From Pacificitalea sp040119125 (GTDB taxonomy: Bacteria; Pseudomonadota; Alphaproteobacteria; Rhodobacterales; Rhodobacteraceae), in assembly GCA_040119125.1 (NCBI GenBank), contig JBEDTR010000007.1, positions 277,883 through 341,882 on the forward strand: a DNA stretch of 64,000 nucleotides, written 5' to 3'. The first letter of the stretch is position 1, and each line of letters opens with the position of its first letter. Under the pieces are notes generated by a model. It made no database searches. It had not been told where the DNA came from and worked only from the letters and a program-made list of their open reading frames with translations. The position numbers and the translations under genes were made by a program. Positions 44,710 to 53,748 of this stretch are shown here, one piece after another.

Positions 44710-46068
44710 ATGAACATGGCACCCGGAGCAATCGACGGCTCCACCTTGGACCCCGAAGCAGCGGCGCGCCCGCCTGCCGTGCAACCGCCCCCTGCCCCGC
44801 GCCGACTTGAGGACATGGCACTGTCGCCGGTGATGATGCGCGATATCCTGATCAAGACCATGTTCCGCAAGAACCTTGAGCAAGTCAGCGATCTGGCGCA
44901 GGCGGTCTGCCTGCCCGTGCAGGTGACCCAGGAACTGATCGACCTTGCCCGCACCCAGCGTCTGGTGGAGGCGACCGGCACGCTGCACGCCAATTCGGGC
45001 GGCGAGATGGGCTATCAGCTGACCGATCAGGGCAAGACCCGCGCGCTCGACGCGCTGGCGCAATCGGAATATTTCGGCGCCATGCCGGTGCCGCTCGATG
45101 TCTACCGCGAGCAGGTTCAGCGCCAGTCGATCCGCAACATCCAACTGACCCGCACCCAGCTGACCGATGCGATGGGCCATCTGATCCTGCCGCCCGACCT
45201 GCTGGGGCAGCTGGGGCCGGCGGTGACCTCGGGCCGGTCGATCCTGATGTATGGCCCGCCGGGCAACGGTAAATCCTCGATCTCCAACGGCATCCGCGAC
45301 GCAATGGGGGATAAGATCTACATCCCGCGCGCCATCGAATATTCCGGGCAGGTGATCACCGTCTACGACCCCATCGTGCATAGCGCGGCGGAGGCACAGG
45401 TCGACAACCCCAATTCCCTGCGCCGCAGCTCCACCCGGTTCGACACCCGCTATGTGCGCTGCGACCGGCCCACGGTCATCACCGGGGGCGAGCTGTCTCT
45501 GTCGATGCTGGATCTGGTCTATAACCCCACCGCGCGCACCTATCAGGCGCCGCTTCAGCTGAAATCCACCGGCGGCATTTTCATCGTCGACGATCTGGGC
45601 CGTCAGGCGGAACCGCCGCAGGCGCTTATCAACCGCTGGATCGTCCCGCTGGAGGAGGGCAAGGACATCCTTGCGCTGCAATCGGGCGAAAAATTCGAGG
45701 TGCCGTTCGACACGCTGGTGATCTTCTCGACCAACTTCCATCCCAACAAGATCTTCGACAAGGCCGCGCTGCGCCGGATTTTCTACAAGATCAAGATCGA
45801 CGGGCCGGATCAGGAAAACTTCCTCAAGATCTTTGCGCTGATCGCGCGCAAGAAGAAGATGCCGCTGAATCAGGACGCGCTGGTGCATCTGCTGAAGTCG
45901 AAATACCCGCAGATCGACAATGTCTACGCGAACTATCAGCCGGTATTCCTGATCGATCAGATGATCGCGATCTGCGAATTTGAGGGCATCCCCTATCAGA
46001 TGACGCCGGAGCTGGTCGACCGCGCATGGGCCAACATGTTCGTCGAGGATAGCGACGTCGTGCGCTAG
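44710..46068 (+). CDS. AAA+ ATPase with N-terminal winged-helix domain, next to the tad locus
   Basis: A 452-residue protein of unknown function. Residues 1-35 are rich in Pro and Ala, 40-115 look like a winged helix (MRDILIKTMFRKNLEQVSDL...YQLTDQGKTRAL), and the AAA+ module follows. Walker A is GPPGNGKSS (182-190), Walker B GIFIVDDLGRQ, and a sensor-like STNFHPN precedes a C-terminal lid region. GGAG with AGGA precedes the ATG. It lies 112 bp after cpaA on the same strand, so it may be part of the Tad gene set, but no known Tad protein matches it. Confidence 0.8.
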   Translation: MNMAPGAIDGSTLDPEAAARPPAVQPPPAPRRLEDMALSPVMMRDILIKTMFRKNLEQVSDLAQAVCLPVQVTQELIDLARTQRLVEATGTLHANSGGEMGYQLTDQGKTRALDALAQSEYFGAMPVPLDVYREQVQRQSIRNIQLTRTQLTDAMGHLILPPDLLGQLGPAVTSGRSILMYGPPGNGKSSISNGIRDAMGDKIYIPRAIEYSGQVITVYDPIVHSAAEAQVDNPNSLRRSSTRFDTRYVRCDRPTVITGGELSLSMLDLVYNPTARTYQAPLQLKSTGGIFIVDDLGRQAEPPQALINRWIVPLEEGKDILALQSGEKFEVPFDTLVIFSTNFHPNKIFDKAALRRIFYKIKIDGPDQENFLKIFALIARKKKMPLNQDALVHLLKSKYPQIDNVYANYQPVFLIDQMIAICEFEGIPYQMTPELVDRAWANMFVEDSDVVR

Positions 46069-46131
46069 GCTTATCCCACATCGGCAGGGGCCGCCCTTTG
46101 CAACCGGCCCCTGCCCGCCTACATCCCCTGC

Positions 46132-48540
46132 ATGACCGATCTGCCTGCCCCGATCGCCCGTTGGTTCGATGACCGGGGCTGGTCCATTCACCCCCACCAG
46201 CACGCCATGCTGGAGCGCGCGGATGCGCCTGCCACGCTGCTGGTCGCGCCCACGGGTGGCGGCAAAACGATGGCAGGCTTTCTGCCCACGCTGGCCGAAC
46301 TGGCCCGCGATCCGCGCCCCGGTCTGCACACGCTCTATGTCTCCCCGCTCAAGGCGCTTGCTGCCGACATCCGCCGCAACCTGACCGCGCCGGTGGCCGA
46401 GATGGGCCTACCGATCCGGATCGAGGATCGCACCGGCGACACCCGCCCCACCGCCCGCAAACGCCAGCGCGCCGATCCGCCGCATATCCTGCTGACCACG
46501 CCCGAAAGCCTCGCGCTGCTGACCTCCTATGAGGACGCGCCTCGGATCTTTGCCGGGTTGCAGCGGGTGATCGTCGATGAAATCCACGCCCTCGCCGAAA
46601 GCAAGCGCGGCGATCAGTTGATGCTGGGTCTCGCGCGGCTGTCGACGCTCTGCCCTGATCTGCGCCGCGTCGGGCTGTCCGCCACGGTCGAAGACCCGCC
46701 CGCCATCGCCCGGCTGCTGGCGCGCAATCCCGATCCTTGCGAGATCGTCACCGCCGATCCCGGCCCTGCCCCGGATATCGCCATGCTGGACACGGACGCC
46801 GCCCCGCCGTGGTATGGCGGCGGCGGGCGCTATGCGATTGCCGAGGTGCTGGAACAGGTCCGCCAGCACCGCACCACGCTGATCTTCCACAACACTCGCG
46901 CGCAGGCGGAGATCTTCTTTCACGCGCTCTGGCTCGCCAATGACGATGACCTGCCCATCGGCATCCACCACGGCTCGCTGTCGCGCGAACAACGCGAGAG
47001 GGTGGAGGCGGCGATGGTCGCGGGCGAATTGCGCGCCATCGTGGCGACCGGCAGTCTCGATCTGGGGATCGACTGGGGCGATGTGGATCTGGTGATCCAG
47101 ATCGGCGCGCCCAAGAACGTCAAACGGCTGGTGCAGCGGATCGGGCGCGCCAATCACCGCTATAATGCGCCGTCCAAGGCCCGCCTGCTGCCCGCCAACC
47201 GGTTCGAGGTGGTCGAATGCATCGCCGCGCTTCAGGCGGTCGAAGCCGGTGATCTGGATGGTGAGCCACGCGGCCCCGGCCCCCGTGATGTGCTGTGTCA
47301 GCAGATCCTCATCACCGCCTGCGCCGGACCCTTCGACGCCGATGCGCTCTATGCTGAGGTCACAAGCGCCGGACCCTATGTGGGGCTCGACCGGGCGGCG
47401 TTCGATGCGTGCATCGAATTCTGCGCGACGGGCGGTTACGCGCTGCGCGCCTATGACAAATGGCAACGGCTGCTGCAACGTCCCGACGGGCTGTGGCAGC
47501 TCCGCGATCCGCGCAGCGCGCAGCGCATTCGCATGAATATCGGCACGATTCAGGACACGGACACGCTGAAGGTGCGGATGCGGGGCCGCAACGGCGCCCC
47601 GCTGGGCGAGGTGGAGGAAGGCTTCGCCGCGACCCTCACCGCAGGCGATACATTCCTGATCGGCGGGCAGATCGTGCGCTATGAGAACCTGCGCGAAATG
47701 ACGGTGGTGGTCAGTCGCGACGCCTCCGCCACGCCGCGTATCGCCACGTTCATGGGCACGAAATTCGCCACCTCGACCCAACTGTCGGAACGTATACTCG
47801 ACCTGCTCAACCGCGACCGCTGGCCCGAATTGCCACGCCACACCGCCGAATGGCTGGCGCTGCAACGCGAGGTTTCGGTGATGCCCCGCGCCGACCGGCT
47901 GTTGATCGAAAGCTTCCTGCATGACGGACGCGCGCATACCTGCATCTACGGCTTTGCCGGGCGCAACGCGATGCAGACGCTGGGATTGCTCGTCACCCGC
48001 CGGATGGAGGTCGCGGGCCTGCATCCGCTGGGCTTCGTCGCCTCGGATTACGCCACGCTGATCTGGGGGCTGGACCCGGTCGAAGACCCCGCGCCCCTGC
48101 TGACGGGCGGCGAGATGCGCGAGGATCTGGATGGCTGGCTGGCCGAAAACGCGGTGATGAAACGCACCTTCAAGGCCAGCGCCGTCATCGCCGGGCTGAT
48201 CGAGCGCAACACCCCGCAGGCCCGCAAAAGCGGGCGTCAGGCGACGTTTTCCTCCGATATCCTCTACGACACGCTGCTGCGCTACGATCCCGATCACCTG
48301 CTGATGCAGATCACCCGCGAGGAGGCCCTGCGCGGGCTGGTCGATTTCGGGCGGATTGACGAAATGCTGACCCGGATCGACGGGCGTGTGCAGCATGTCA
48401 CCCTGGACCGGCTCAGCCCGCTTGCCGCGCCGCTGATCCTTGAGATCGGGCGCGTGCCCGTGCAGGGCGCGGGGCGGGAGCGGCTGGAGGCCGAGGAAGC
48501 CGCGCGCCTGATGGCCGAGGCGGGTCTGGATTTCGACTAG
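46132..48540 (+). CDS. Ligase-associated DEXH-box DNA helicase (Lhr-like)
   Basis: An 802-residue superfamily 2 helicase. Motif I is APTGGGKTMAGF, motif II DEIHALAESKRGDQL, motif III SATV, and motif VI RIGRANHR; the C-terminal half is the Lhr-type DEAD-associated region. The family is the helicase of the ligase-associated DNA damage response gene set. The next gene is PdeM from the same set. The ligase and exonuclease of the set are absent. No clear ribosome-binding site is seen. Confidence 0.9.
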   Translation: MTDLPAPIARWFDDRGWSIHPHQHAMLERADAPATLLVAPTGGGKTMAGFLPTLAELARDPRPGLHTLYVSPLKALAADIRRNLTAPVAEMGLPIRIEDRTGDTRPTARKRQRADPPHILLTTPESLALLTSYEDAPRIFAGLQRVIVDEIHALAESKRGDQLMLGLARLSTLCPDLRRVGLSATVEDPPAIARLLARNPDPCEIVTADPGPAPDIAMLDTDAAPPWYGGGGRYAIAEVLEQVRQHRTTLIFHNTRAQAEIFFHALWLANDDDLPIGIHHGSLSREQRERVEAAMVAGELRAIVATGSLDLGIDWGDVDLVIQIGAPKNVKRLVQRIGRANHRYNAPSKARLLPANRFEVVECIAALQAVEAGDLDGEPRGPGPRDVLCQQILITACAGPFDADALYAEVTSAGPYVGLDRAAFDACIEFCATGGYALRAYDKWQRLLQRPDGLWQLRDPRSAQRIRMNIGTIQDTDTLKVRMRGRNGAPLGEVEEGFAATLTAGDTFLIGGQIVRYENLREMTVVVSRDASATPRIATFMGTKFATSTQLSERILDLLNRDRWPELPRHTAEWLALQREVSVMPRADRLLIESFLHDGRAHTCIYGFAGRNAMQTLGLLVTRRMEVAGLHPLGFVASDYATLIWGLDPVEDPAPLLTGGEMREDLDGWLAENAVMKRTFKASAVIAGLIERNTPQARKSGRQATFSSDILYDTLLRYDPDHLLMQITREEALRGLVDFGRIDEMLTRIDGRVQHVTLDRLSPLAAPLILEIGRVPVQGAGRERLEAEEAARLMAEAGLDFD

Positions 48541-48603
48541 AGGTCACGCGCACGTCAGCTTCGCCCCCTTGACGCGGCCTTTCGGGCGGGGCAATCGAGC
48601 GGC

Positions 48604-49314
48604 ATGGAACAGGCCATGAACGGACATGCATTCACGCTTTGCGGCGCGGCACTGGTGGCGCGGCCCACCGGTGCGCTTTGGTGGTCGCAGCACCGGCTGC
48701 TTTGCGTGTCCGACCTGCATCTTGGCAAATCCGAACGGATGGCCCGGCGCGGCGGTGGCCTGCTGCCCCCCTATGAAACCCGCGACACGCTTGACCGCCT
48801 GTCCCGCGATATCGACGCGATGAACCCGGACGTGGTGGTGTGCCTTGGCGACAGCTTCGATGACCTCACCGCCGCCGCGCAGGTCGAGGCCGAAGCCCTG
48901 CCCCATCTCAGCCGCATGATGGCCGGGCGGCGCTGGATCTGGATCGAAGGCAATCACGATCCCGGCCCGGTGGCGATGGGCGGCGAACATCACGCAGAAT
49001 TCCGGCTGGGGAAGGTGACCTTCCGCCATATTGCGCAGGTCGGGCTGGCGACGGATGAGGCTGAGATTTCGGGCCATTACCACCCCAAACACCGGATCAG
49101 CGGTCCCGCGCGCCCCTGTTTTCTGATTGATGGATGCCGCACCGTGATGCCCGCCTATGGCACCTATACCGGGGGTCTCTCGGCGCAGGCCGCGCCGCTG
49201 GCGGATTTGTTCGGCAAGGACGGGATCGCCGTGCTGACCGGGACAAGCCGGGCAATTGCCGTGCCCTTGCGCCGCCCCCGCACCGCGCCGCGCCGTCAGG
49301 CTGGCTGGCGCTGA
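48604..49314 (+). CDS. pdeM: Ligase-associated DNA damage response endonuclease PdeM
   Basis: A 236-residue metallophosphoesterase. Metal-binding motifs are visible in order: SDLHLGKSERM, LGDSFDD, EGNHDPG, GHYHPKHR. The family is the nuclease of the ligase-associated repair set. It starts 63 bp after the helicase stop. ATG at 48604 is used; ATG at 48616 is a close alternative. The last 19 bp overlap the convergent LytTR gene. Confidence 0.9.
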   Translation: MEQAMNGHAFTLCGAALVARPTGALWWSQHRLLCVSDLHLGKSERMARRGGGLLPPYETRDTLDRLSRDIDAMNPDVVVCLGDSFDDLTAAAQVEAEALPHLSRMMAGRRWIWIEGNHDPGPVAMGGEHHAEFRLGKVTFRHIAQVGLATDEAEISGHYHPKHRISGPARPCFLIDGCRTVMPAYGTYTGGLSAQAAPLADLFGKDGIAVLTGTSRAIAVPLRRPRTAPRRQAGWR

Positions 49315-50144
49315 AGCTCGGCAGGTTCGCTCAACAGACCGGCCTGTTCGACCGCCGGACGATAGCCGCGCGACACCGGCACTTCGCTGCCATTGGACAG
49401 AAGCAGGAACAACCGCCCCTTGTAGCTGATCGATCCGCGCACGGCCTCCAGCGCGACCCAATGCGACCGATGCACCTGAATCCCCGCGAACCCTTCGGTT
49501 TCGGCAATCGCGTCAGACAATCGCATCAGCACGGCGCTACAGCCCTTTGCCGTCGTGATGTCGACGTAATGGTCACGCACGGTGAGGTGCAAAAGCGTGC
49601 CGCGCAATTGCGGCTCGATCCGGTCCAGAAGGCGCGGCAACGCGCGGATCGGGGGAATGGTCTTGCGCACCTCTTCGACACGCGCGTCGATTTCCGACGC
49701 GGCGCGCGCCTCGATCCGGGCCTCTACACGGGCCTTGTGCCGCTGTAGCAACAACACCCCGAACAGGATCAGCGATGTGACCAGAGCGACCGAAATCGAC
49801 AGCGGCGGCAGCGCCGTCAGGCCCAGAACCGGACCCTGCCAAAACCGGATTATCAGCAAAAGCGTCGGGGTGAATGTCAGGCACATCAACAACACGGTCG
49901 CCAATGCACCGACCCAGTAGCTGCGGCGACCCAGAAAATGCAGCGCAACCGCCCGGCATGAGGCGCCAAAGATCAGGCTGACCACATTCACCGTGCCCCA
50001 ATATCCAAACCGGTGCGGCCAATCCATCGTGTCATAAGTGCCAAATGGACCGGCATAGGACACGCCCAGTGTCAGCACGGCCAGAACCAGCCACTTCAGA
50101 CCGTCGTTTAATTCAGTCCGAATAGATCGAATAATATCGTTCAT
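49296..50144 (-). CDS. Membrane-anchored LytTR-domain transcription regulator
   Basis: A 282-residue protein. The first 135 residues have four hydrophobic segments. A charged coiled-coil-like stretch follows (RHKARVEARIEARAASEI), then a LytTR DNA-binding domain (about residues 180-272) with VRDHYVDITTAKG and HRSHWVALEAV. No receiver domain is present, so the signal is probably sensed by the membrane part. ATG at 50144 follows GGAGAG; a GTG at 50168 is an alternative. It overlaps pdeM by 19 bp at its 3' end. Confidence 0.85.
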   Translation of the reverse strand: MNDIIRSIRTELNDGLKWLVLAVLTLGVSYAGPFGTYDTMDWPHRFGYWGTVNVVSLIFGASCRAVALHFLGRRSYWVGALATVLLMCLTFTPTLLLIIRFWQGPVLGLTALPPLSISVALVTSLILFGVLLLQRHKARVEARIEARAASEIDARVEEVRKTIPPIRALPRLLDRIEPQLRGTLLHLTVRDHYVDITTAKGCSAVLMRLSDAIAETEGFAGIQVHRSHWVALEAVRGSISYKGRLFLLLSNGSEVPVSRGYRPAVEQAGLLSEPAELQRQPA

Positions 50145-50341
50145 CGTGCCGAGCTCTCCCGGGATCACGGTATGACAGCAATCACTATGTCTTAATACAT
50201 CAATATCTATCGGTCTTCACCCGCAACGACATGCTTGTCAATCGTCACTTACACGCAACATGCTTGCGCCCATAACAAAAGAAACCGCAGGGGCCCCCTG
50301 TCAGTTCTTGGCGCAGAAATGCATCGCCCTGAAATGAGGGC

Positions 50342-51259
50342 TTAGATAGCCAGCCCTTCGGGCTCTGGCAGGCCATGGATTCGGCAGGCGGCTGTGACGG
50401 TATTGGCCAGCAGACAGGCAATGGTCATTGGCCCGACACCGCCCGGCACGGGGGTAATTGCCCCAGCCACCTCGCTGACGGACGCGAAATCGACATCCCC
50501 GACCAGCCGCGTCTTGGCGCTGCCATCCTCGTTGCGACCCTTTTCGGGAGCCTCGATACGGTTAATGCCCACATCGATCACGGTCGCCCCCGGTTTCACC
50601 CAATCCCCCGGGATCATTTCGGCCCGGCCAACAGCGGCGACAAGGATATCGGCGCGGCGGCAGGTTTCGGCCAGATCGCGGGTGCGCGAATGGGCAATGG
50701 TCACCGTGCAGCTTTCGCCCAGCAGCAGGTTCGCCATCGGCTTGCCCACAATATTGGAACGTCCGACCACCACGGCCTCCATCCCCGATAAATCGCCATG
50801 CAGATCGCGCAGCATCAAAATGCAGCCCAAGGGCGTGCAGGGCACCATGGCCTTCTGTCCTGTGCCCAGCAGGCCGACATTGGAGATGTGGAACCCGTCG
50901 ACATCCTTGGCCGGGTCGATTGCGTTGATGACCAGATCGGAATTCAGATGCGCCGGCAGCGGCAGCTGCACAAGGATACCGTGGATCGCCGGATCGCTAT
51001 TGAGATTGTCGATCAGGCCCAGCAGATCAGCCTCGGTCGTTTCCGCCGCCAGCCGATGCTCGACCGAATGCATGCCCGCCTCCAGCGTCTGCTTGCCCTT
51101 GTTGCGGACATAGACCTGACTTGCGGGATCTTCGCCCACCAGAACCACGGCCAGTCCCGGTGTGACACCATAGGTTTCGTTCAGGCGGGACACTTCCGTG
51201 CCGACCCGGTCGCGCAGAGTGGCGGCAAAGCTTTTGCCATCGATGATCTTGGCGCTCAT
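50342..51259 (-). CDS. folD: Methylenetetrahydrofolate dehydrogenase/cyclohydrolase
   Basis: A 305-residue bifunctional enzyme interconverting methylene-, methenyl- and formyl-tetrahydrofolate. Motifs are YVRNKGKQTLEAG (catalytic Lys), LPLPAHLN, PCTPLGC and the NADP site VVGRSNIVGKP. AAAGGA precedes the ATG at 51259. It complements metF and the folate genes elsewhere in the window but is not in an operon with them. Confidence 0.96.
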   Translation of the reverse strand: MSAKIIDGKSFAATLRDRVGTEVSRLNETYGVTPGLAVVLVGEDPASQVYVRNKGKQTLEAGMHSVEHRLAAETTEADLLGLIDNLNSDPAIHGILVQLPLPAHLNSDLVINAIDPAKDVDGFHISNVGLLGTGQKAMVPCTPLGCILMLRDLHGDLSGMEAVVVGRSNIVGKPMANLLLGESCTVTIAHSRTRDLAETCRRADILVAAVGRAEMIPGDWVKPGATVIDVGINRIEAPEKGRNEDGSAKTRLVGDVDFASVSEVAGAITPVPGGVGPMTIACLLANTVTAACRIHGLPEPEGLAI

Positions 51260-51502
51260 GCGATATCCTTTCCGTCATGCCGGATCACGGGGTGAGCGGC
51301 AGGCCAAATGGCCGTATCGCGCGCGCCTCACGCAGGGCCCTAGCCCCGAGCCTGGCGCATCGAATCGGCACCCCGACCGTTGCAAGGGAAATCGCCGCTG
51401 GACGCGCAATTTGCAAGCCGGTCGGCAGAAATCTGCGCTTACTCGGGAACCGGCAAGCGGATAGCGCGTTGCATATACAGATTTCAAACGGAGGCTGACG
51501 CC

Positions 51503-51583
51503 ATGAAAACCGCTACTTTCACTCTTTCGATGGGCCTCGCCACCGGTATGGCGCTTGCAACCACCGTTCTTGCCTTGTTCTGA
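51503..51583 (+). CDS. 26-residue single-pass membrane peptide
   Basis: A short frame starting MKTATFTLSM and ending ATTVLALF. GGAGG lies 8 bp upstream of the ATG, an optimal site. After three polar N-terminal residues and a lysine the peptide is almost entirely hydrophobic, like a transmembrane helix or an uncleaved signal peptide. Nothing follows in frame after the TGA. Function unknown. It lies alone between folD and the MOSC gene. Confidence 0.55.
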   Translation: MKTATFTLSMGLATGMALATTVLALF

Positions 51584-51848
51584 TCGCCTGCGCCACGCGA
51601 CTGTTGGTGGCGCGATGACCCTGTTCGACCCTACGACCCTGATCCTGCCTGCCTCAGGATCGCTCGGCTCCTAAGCCATTTCTCGCTAAATCGCCGCTCA
51701 TGACGCTCAGAGGACCGTTTCCCCTGATATGTCGGGTTGTGCGCTGGGACCCTGTCAGCCCCGCGAGATCTGGCCTAGGGCCGGGCGTTATTTTTTCATG
51801 ACACGTCTACGCAGCAGGGTGCCAGTGGCGCCCTTGTTTTTGCGTCGC

Positions 51849-52427
51849 CTATCGTGACCACGCCCGCTGTGCCGGGATATGCAGGCGAATTTCCTCCCCG
51901 ATCCGCAACATGCCTTCCCGCTCCACCCAGGCCGTCACCCCGCGTCGGTCGGCGGCGGCGGCTTTGAACCCGCGCCCATGTCCCGGCAGATGCGTCTCGA
52001 TTTCGCGCGCCGGAAGCTGACAGGGCTGATTTTCCATATCGACGACCAATGTCGTGCCAGAGGCGGCCTGCAAACGGCTGGAGGGCGGAACATGGGTGAA
52101 ATCGGGAATGCCCGAGATCACCAGCGACGCGCCCGTCAGGGCCGGGTCAAGCCGCTCCAGATCTAGCTCCGCCGCGATTGCGTCCAGTTCTTCTTGGCAC
52201 AGCACGGCCAGTTGACGCACGTTGCGGATCTCCGTGCCGCGCGGATGCTGCGATATGACACGCGAACATGAGGGCCGGGTCAATCCGCCGTGATCCTCCC
52301 CCTCCAGCCCCGCAAAGCTGGCGTGAATTTCCTCCACCGGGATGCTGCTCAGCGCGGCGTCACGGTCAGGCACATACCCGAGCCAAGTAATACGGCCAGT
52401 GATGTCAGTGGGGATGAGAGCGGGCAT
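51849..52427 (-). CDS. MOSC-domain protein
   Basis: A 192-residue protein resembling MOSC domains, which bind sulfur or molybdenum cofactor-related ligands via a conserved cysteine. Supporting segments are HGGLTRPSCSRVISQHPRGTEI, NQPCQLPAREIE and ADRRGVTAWVEREG. ATG at 52427 follows AAGGA; a longer frame to 52490 has no signal. Its partner and substrate are unknown. Confidence 0.82.
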   Translation of the reverse strand: MPALIPTDITGRITWLGYVPDRDAALSSIPVEEIHASFAGLEGEDHGGLTRPSCSRVISQHPRGTEIRNVRQLAVLCQEELDAIAAELDLERLDPALTGASLVISGIPDFTHVPPSSRLQAASGTTLVVDMENQPCQLPAREIETHLPGHGRGFKAAAADRRGVTAWVEREGMLRIGEEIRLHIPAQRAWSR

Positions 52428-52515
52428 GCGCGGTCCTTCAGGCGGGGGGAGGTTTCGGCGAAGGATGGCCCCGCATCCCGACGACCACAAGCCCCCCCTT
52501 AACGCCCAGATGCAC

Positions 52516-53406
52516 CTAGAAGCGCATCACCCCGGCACGCCATAGGGGCCCCAGCGGGTGCGGCGTGCGAAACAGCCTGCTGCCCACCGCGCGCGCCTCA
52601 TCCGTGCCCCGCCCCCCAACATCACTTCTGGCCCCATTGCCAAAGCGCCATCCCACCGACAGCACCAGCGACGTGTCATCCTGCCCCGCGCCCGGTCCGG
52701 TGCCGCTGATGCGGTCATGGCGCAATGCCCCGCCCAGTTGCAGCGCACCGCGTCCGGTTTCGACATCCAGTTCCGCGCCCAACTCCACGCTTTGCACGGT
52801 TAGACCCATGTCGAGTTCATCGACCTCCGCGATCTGGTAGCCCAGCCCGATCTCGACCGCCCCGACAGCGCGGTTCAACCGCCCGGCAGCAAATATGAAA
52901 TCAGTGCTCGCAGGCTGCATGACGCCCGCCCCGACCTGAGCCTCGGCCCAGAGTGCGGGAGAAAGCGCCCACATACCCTCGACCCCGCCAAGCAAGCCAT
53001 AGACCGACGCCTCGTTCAGATCTTCGTAGACCCCGAATACGCCGTATTTCCGGTCGAAGGCCGGTTGCAATGTCAGATGCCCGGCGACATGTCCGATGGC
53101 GCTTTGACCGTAATCGACATAGCCCAGATCCAGCTGCACTGTCTGATGGCCTCCGATCTGCCAGATGCTTCCCAGCGTCGCACGCGCCGTCTCGCCGCCT
53201 CCGCCGCCCTGCCCTGCAAGCTCCGCTTCCCCCGCGACAAACCCCAGCCCGCTGTCAGATTGCGCCTGCACCGGGGTCGGCCGCGCCACAGACAATGTCA
53301 GCGCCAAAGCCAGCCCGGCCAAAGCGGTCAGCTGACGCATCCGGGGTGTCGGTCGCAGGGAAAGGCTGGGCCCAGAAGGGCGGAGACAAGGGTTGGAAGA
53401 CGGCAT
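52516..53406 (-). CDS. Candidate outer-membrane beta-barrel protein, unknown function
   Basis: A 296-residue secreted protein. A signal-like hydrophobic stretch (LTALAGLALALTLSVA) ends near VQAQSD. The rest alternates polar and hydrophobic residues with many Gly and aromatic residues (TVQLDLGYVDYGQ, AVEIGLGYQI, LVLSVGWRFG), and ends in RF, an outer-membrane-like terminus. No known family recognised. AGGA upstream supports the ATG at 53406 over a GTG at 53412. ATG at 53340 would give a more standard signal peptide but lacks a ribosome-binding site. Confidence 0.6.
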   Translation of the reverse strand: MPSSNPCLRPSGPSLSLRPTPRMRQLTALAGLALALTLSVARPTPVQAQSDSGLGFVAGEAELAGQGGGGGETARATLGSIWQIGGHQTVQLDLGYVDYGQSAIGHVAGHLTLQPAFDRKYGVFGVYEDLNEASVYGLLGGVEGMWALSPALWAEAQVGAGVMQPASTDFIFAAGRLNRAVGAVEIGLGYQIAEVDELDMGLTVQSVELGAELDVETGRGALQLGGALRHDRISGTGPGAGQDDTSLVLSVGWRFGNGARSDVGGRGTDEARAVGSRLFRTPHPLGPLWRAGVMRF

Positions 53407-53538
53407 GATCACATCCTGATTCGGCAGGCCCCCACCCGCCCGATGCGCTGCTTTTGCCTCGGAGTGCCGCTGTTAACTAAGCGATAAGTAAACGAAGGGT
53501 TAATAACCGGAGAGGCCGGAGGCCAGCGATGCCGGGCG

Positions 53539-53733
53539 CTACAACAGCCAAAGCGTCAGTGCCGTCACGATCCCACCGCAAGTCACCGCCAGAAGCCCGA
53601 CCAACCGCCGCGCCTCGACAGGCATGGCGACCAGCATCTCCAGCACCTGCCTCAAACGCGAAGGGGCCAGTGCAAGCACCAGCCCCTCCAGAATAAACAC
53701 CAGCCCAATTGCGAGCAGGATCACGGTCAGCAC
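53539..53733 (-). CDS. DUF2065 family small membrane protein
   Basis: A 64-residue protein with two hydrophobic segments and the SRLRQVLEMLVAMP region typical of DUF2065 (YjeT-like). The start is GTG at 53733. It follows hflC by 15 bp on the same strand, the position this family usually has in hflK-hflC operons. Confidence 0.8.
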   Translation of the reverse strand: MLTVILLAIGLVFILEGLVLALAPSRLRQVLEMLVAMPVEARRLVGLLAVTCGGIVTALTLWLL

Positions 53734-53748
53734 GATGCGCCGATCCGG

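Noticed and set aside
51611..51660. Short GACCCT repeats downstream of the 26-residue peptide gene
   Set aside because: Only three loosely spaced copies in GC-rich sequence; not distinguishable from chance.
51780..51797. GGCCTAGGGCC followed by a T-rich stretch
   Set aside because: The stem is only four to five base pairs, too weak to call a terminator with confidence.
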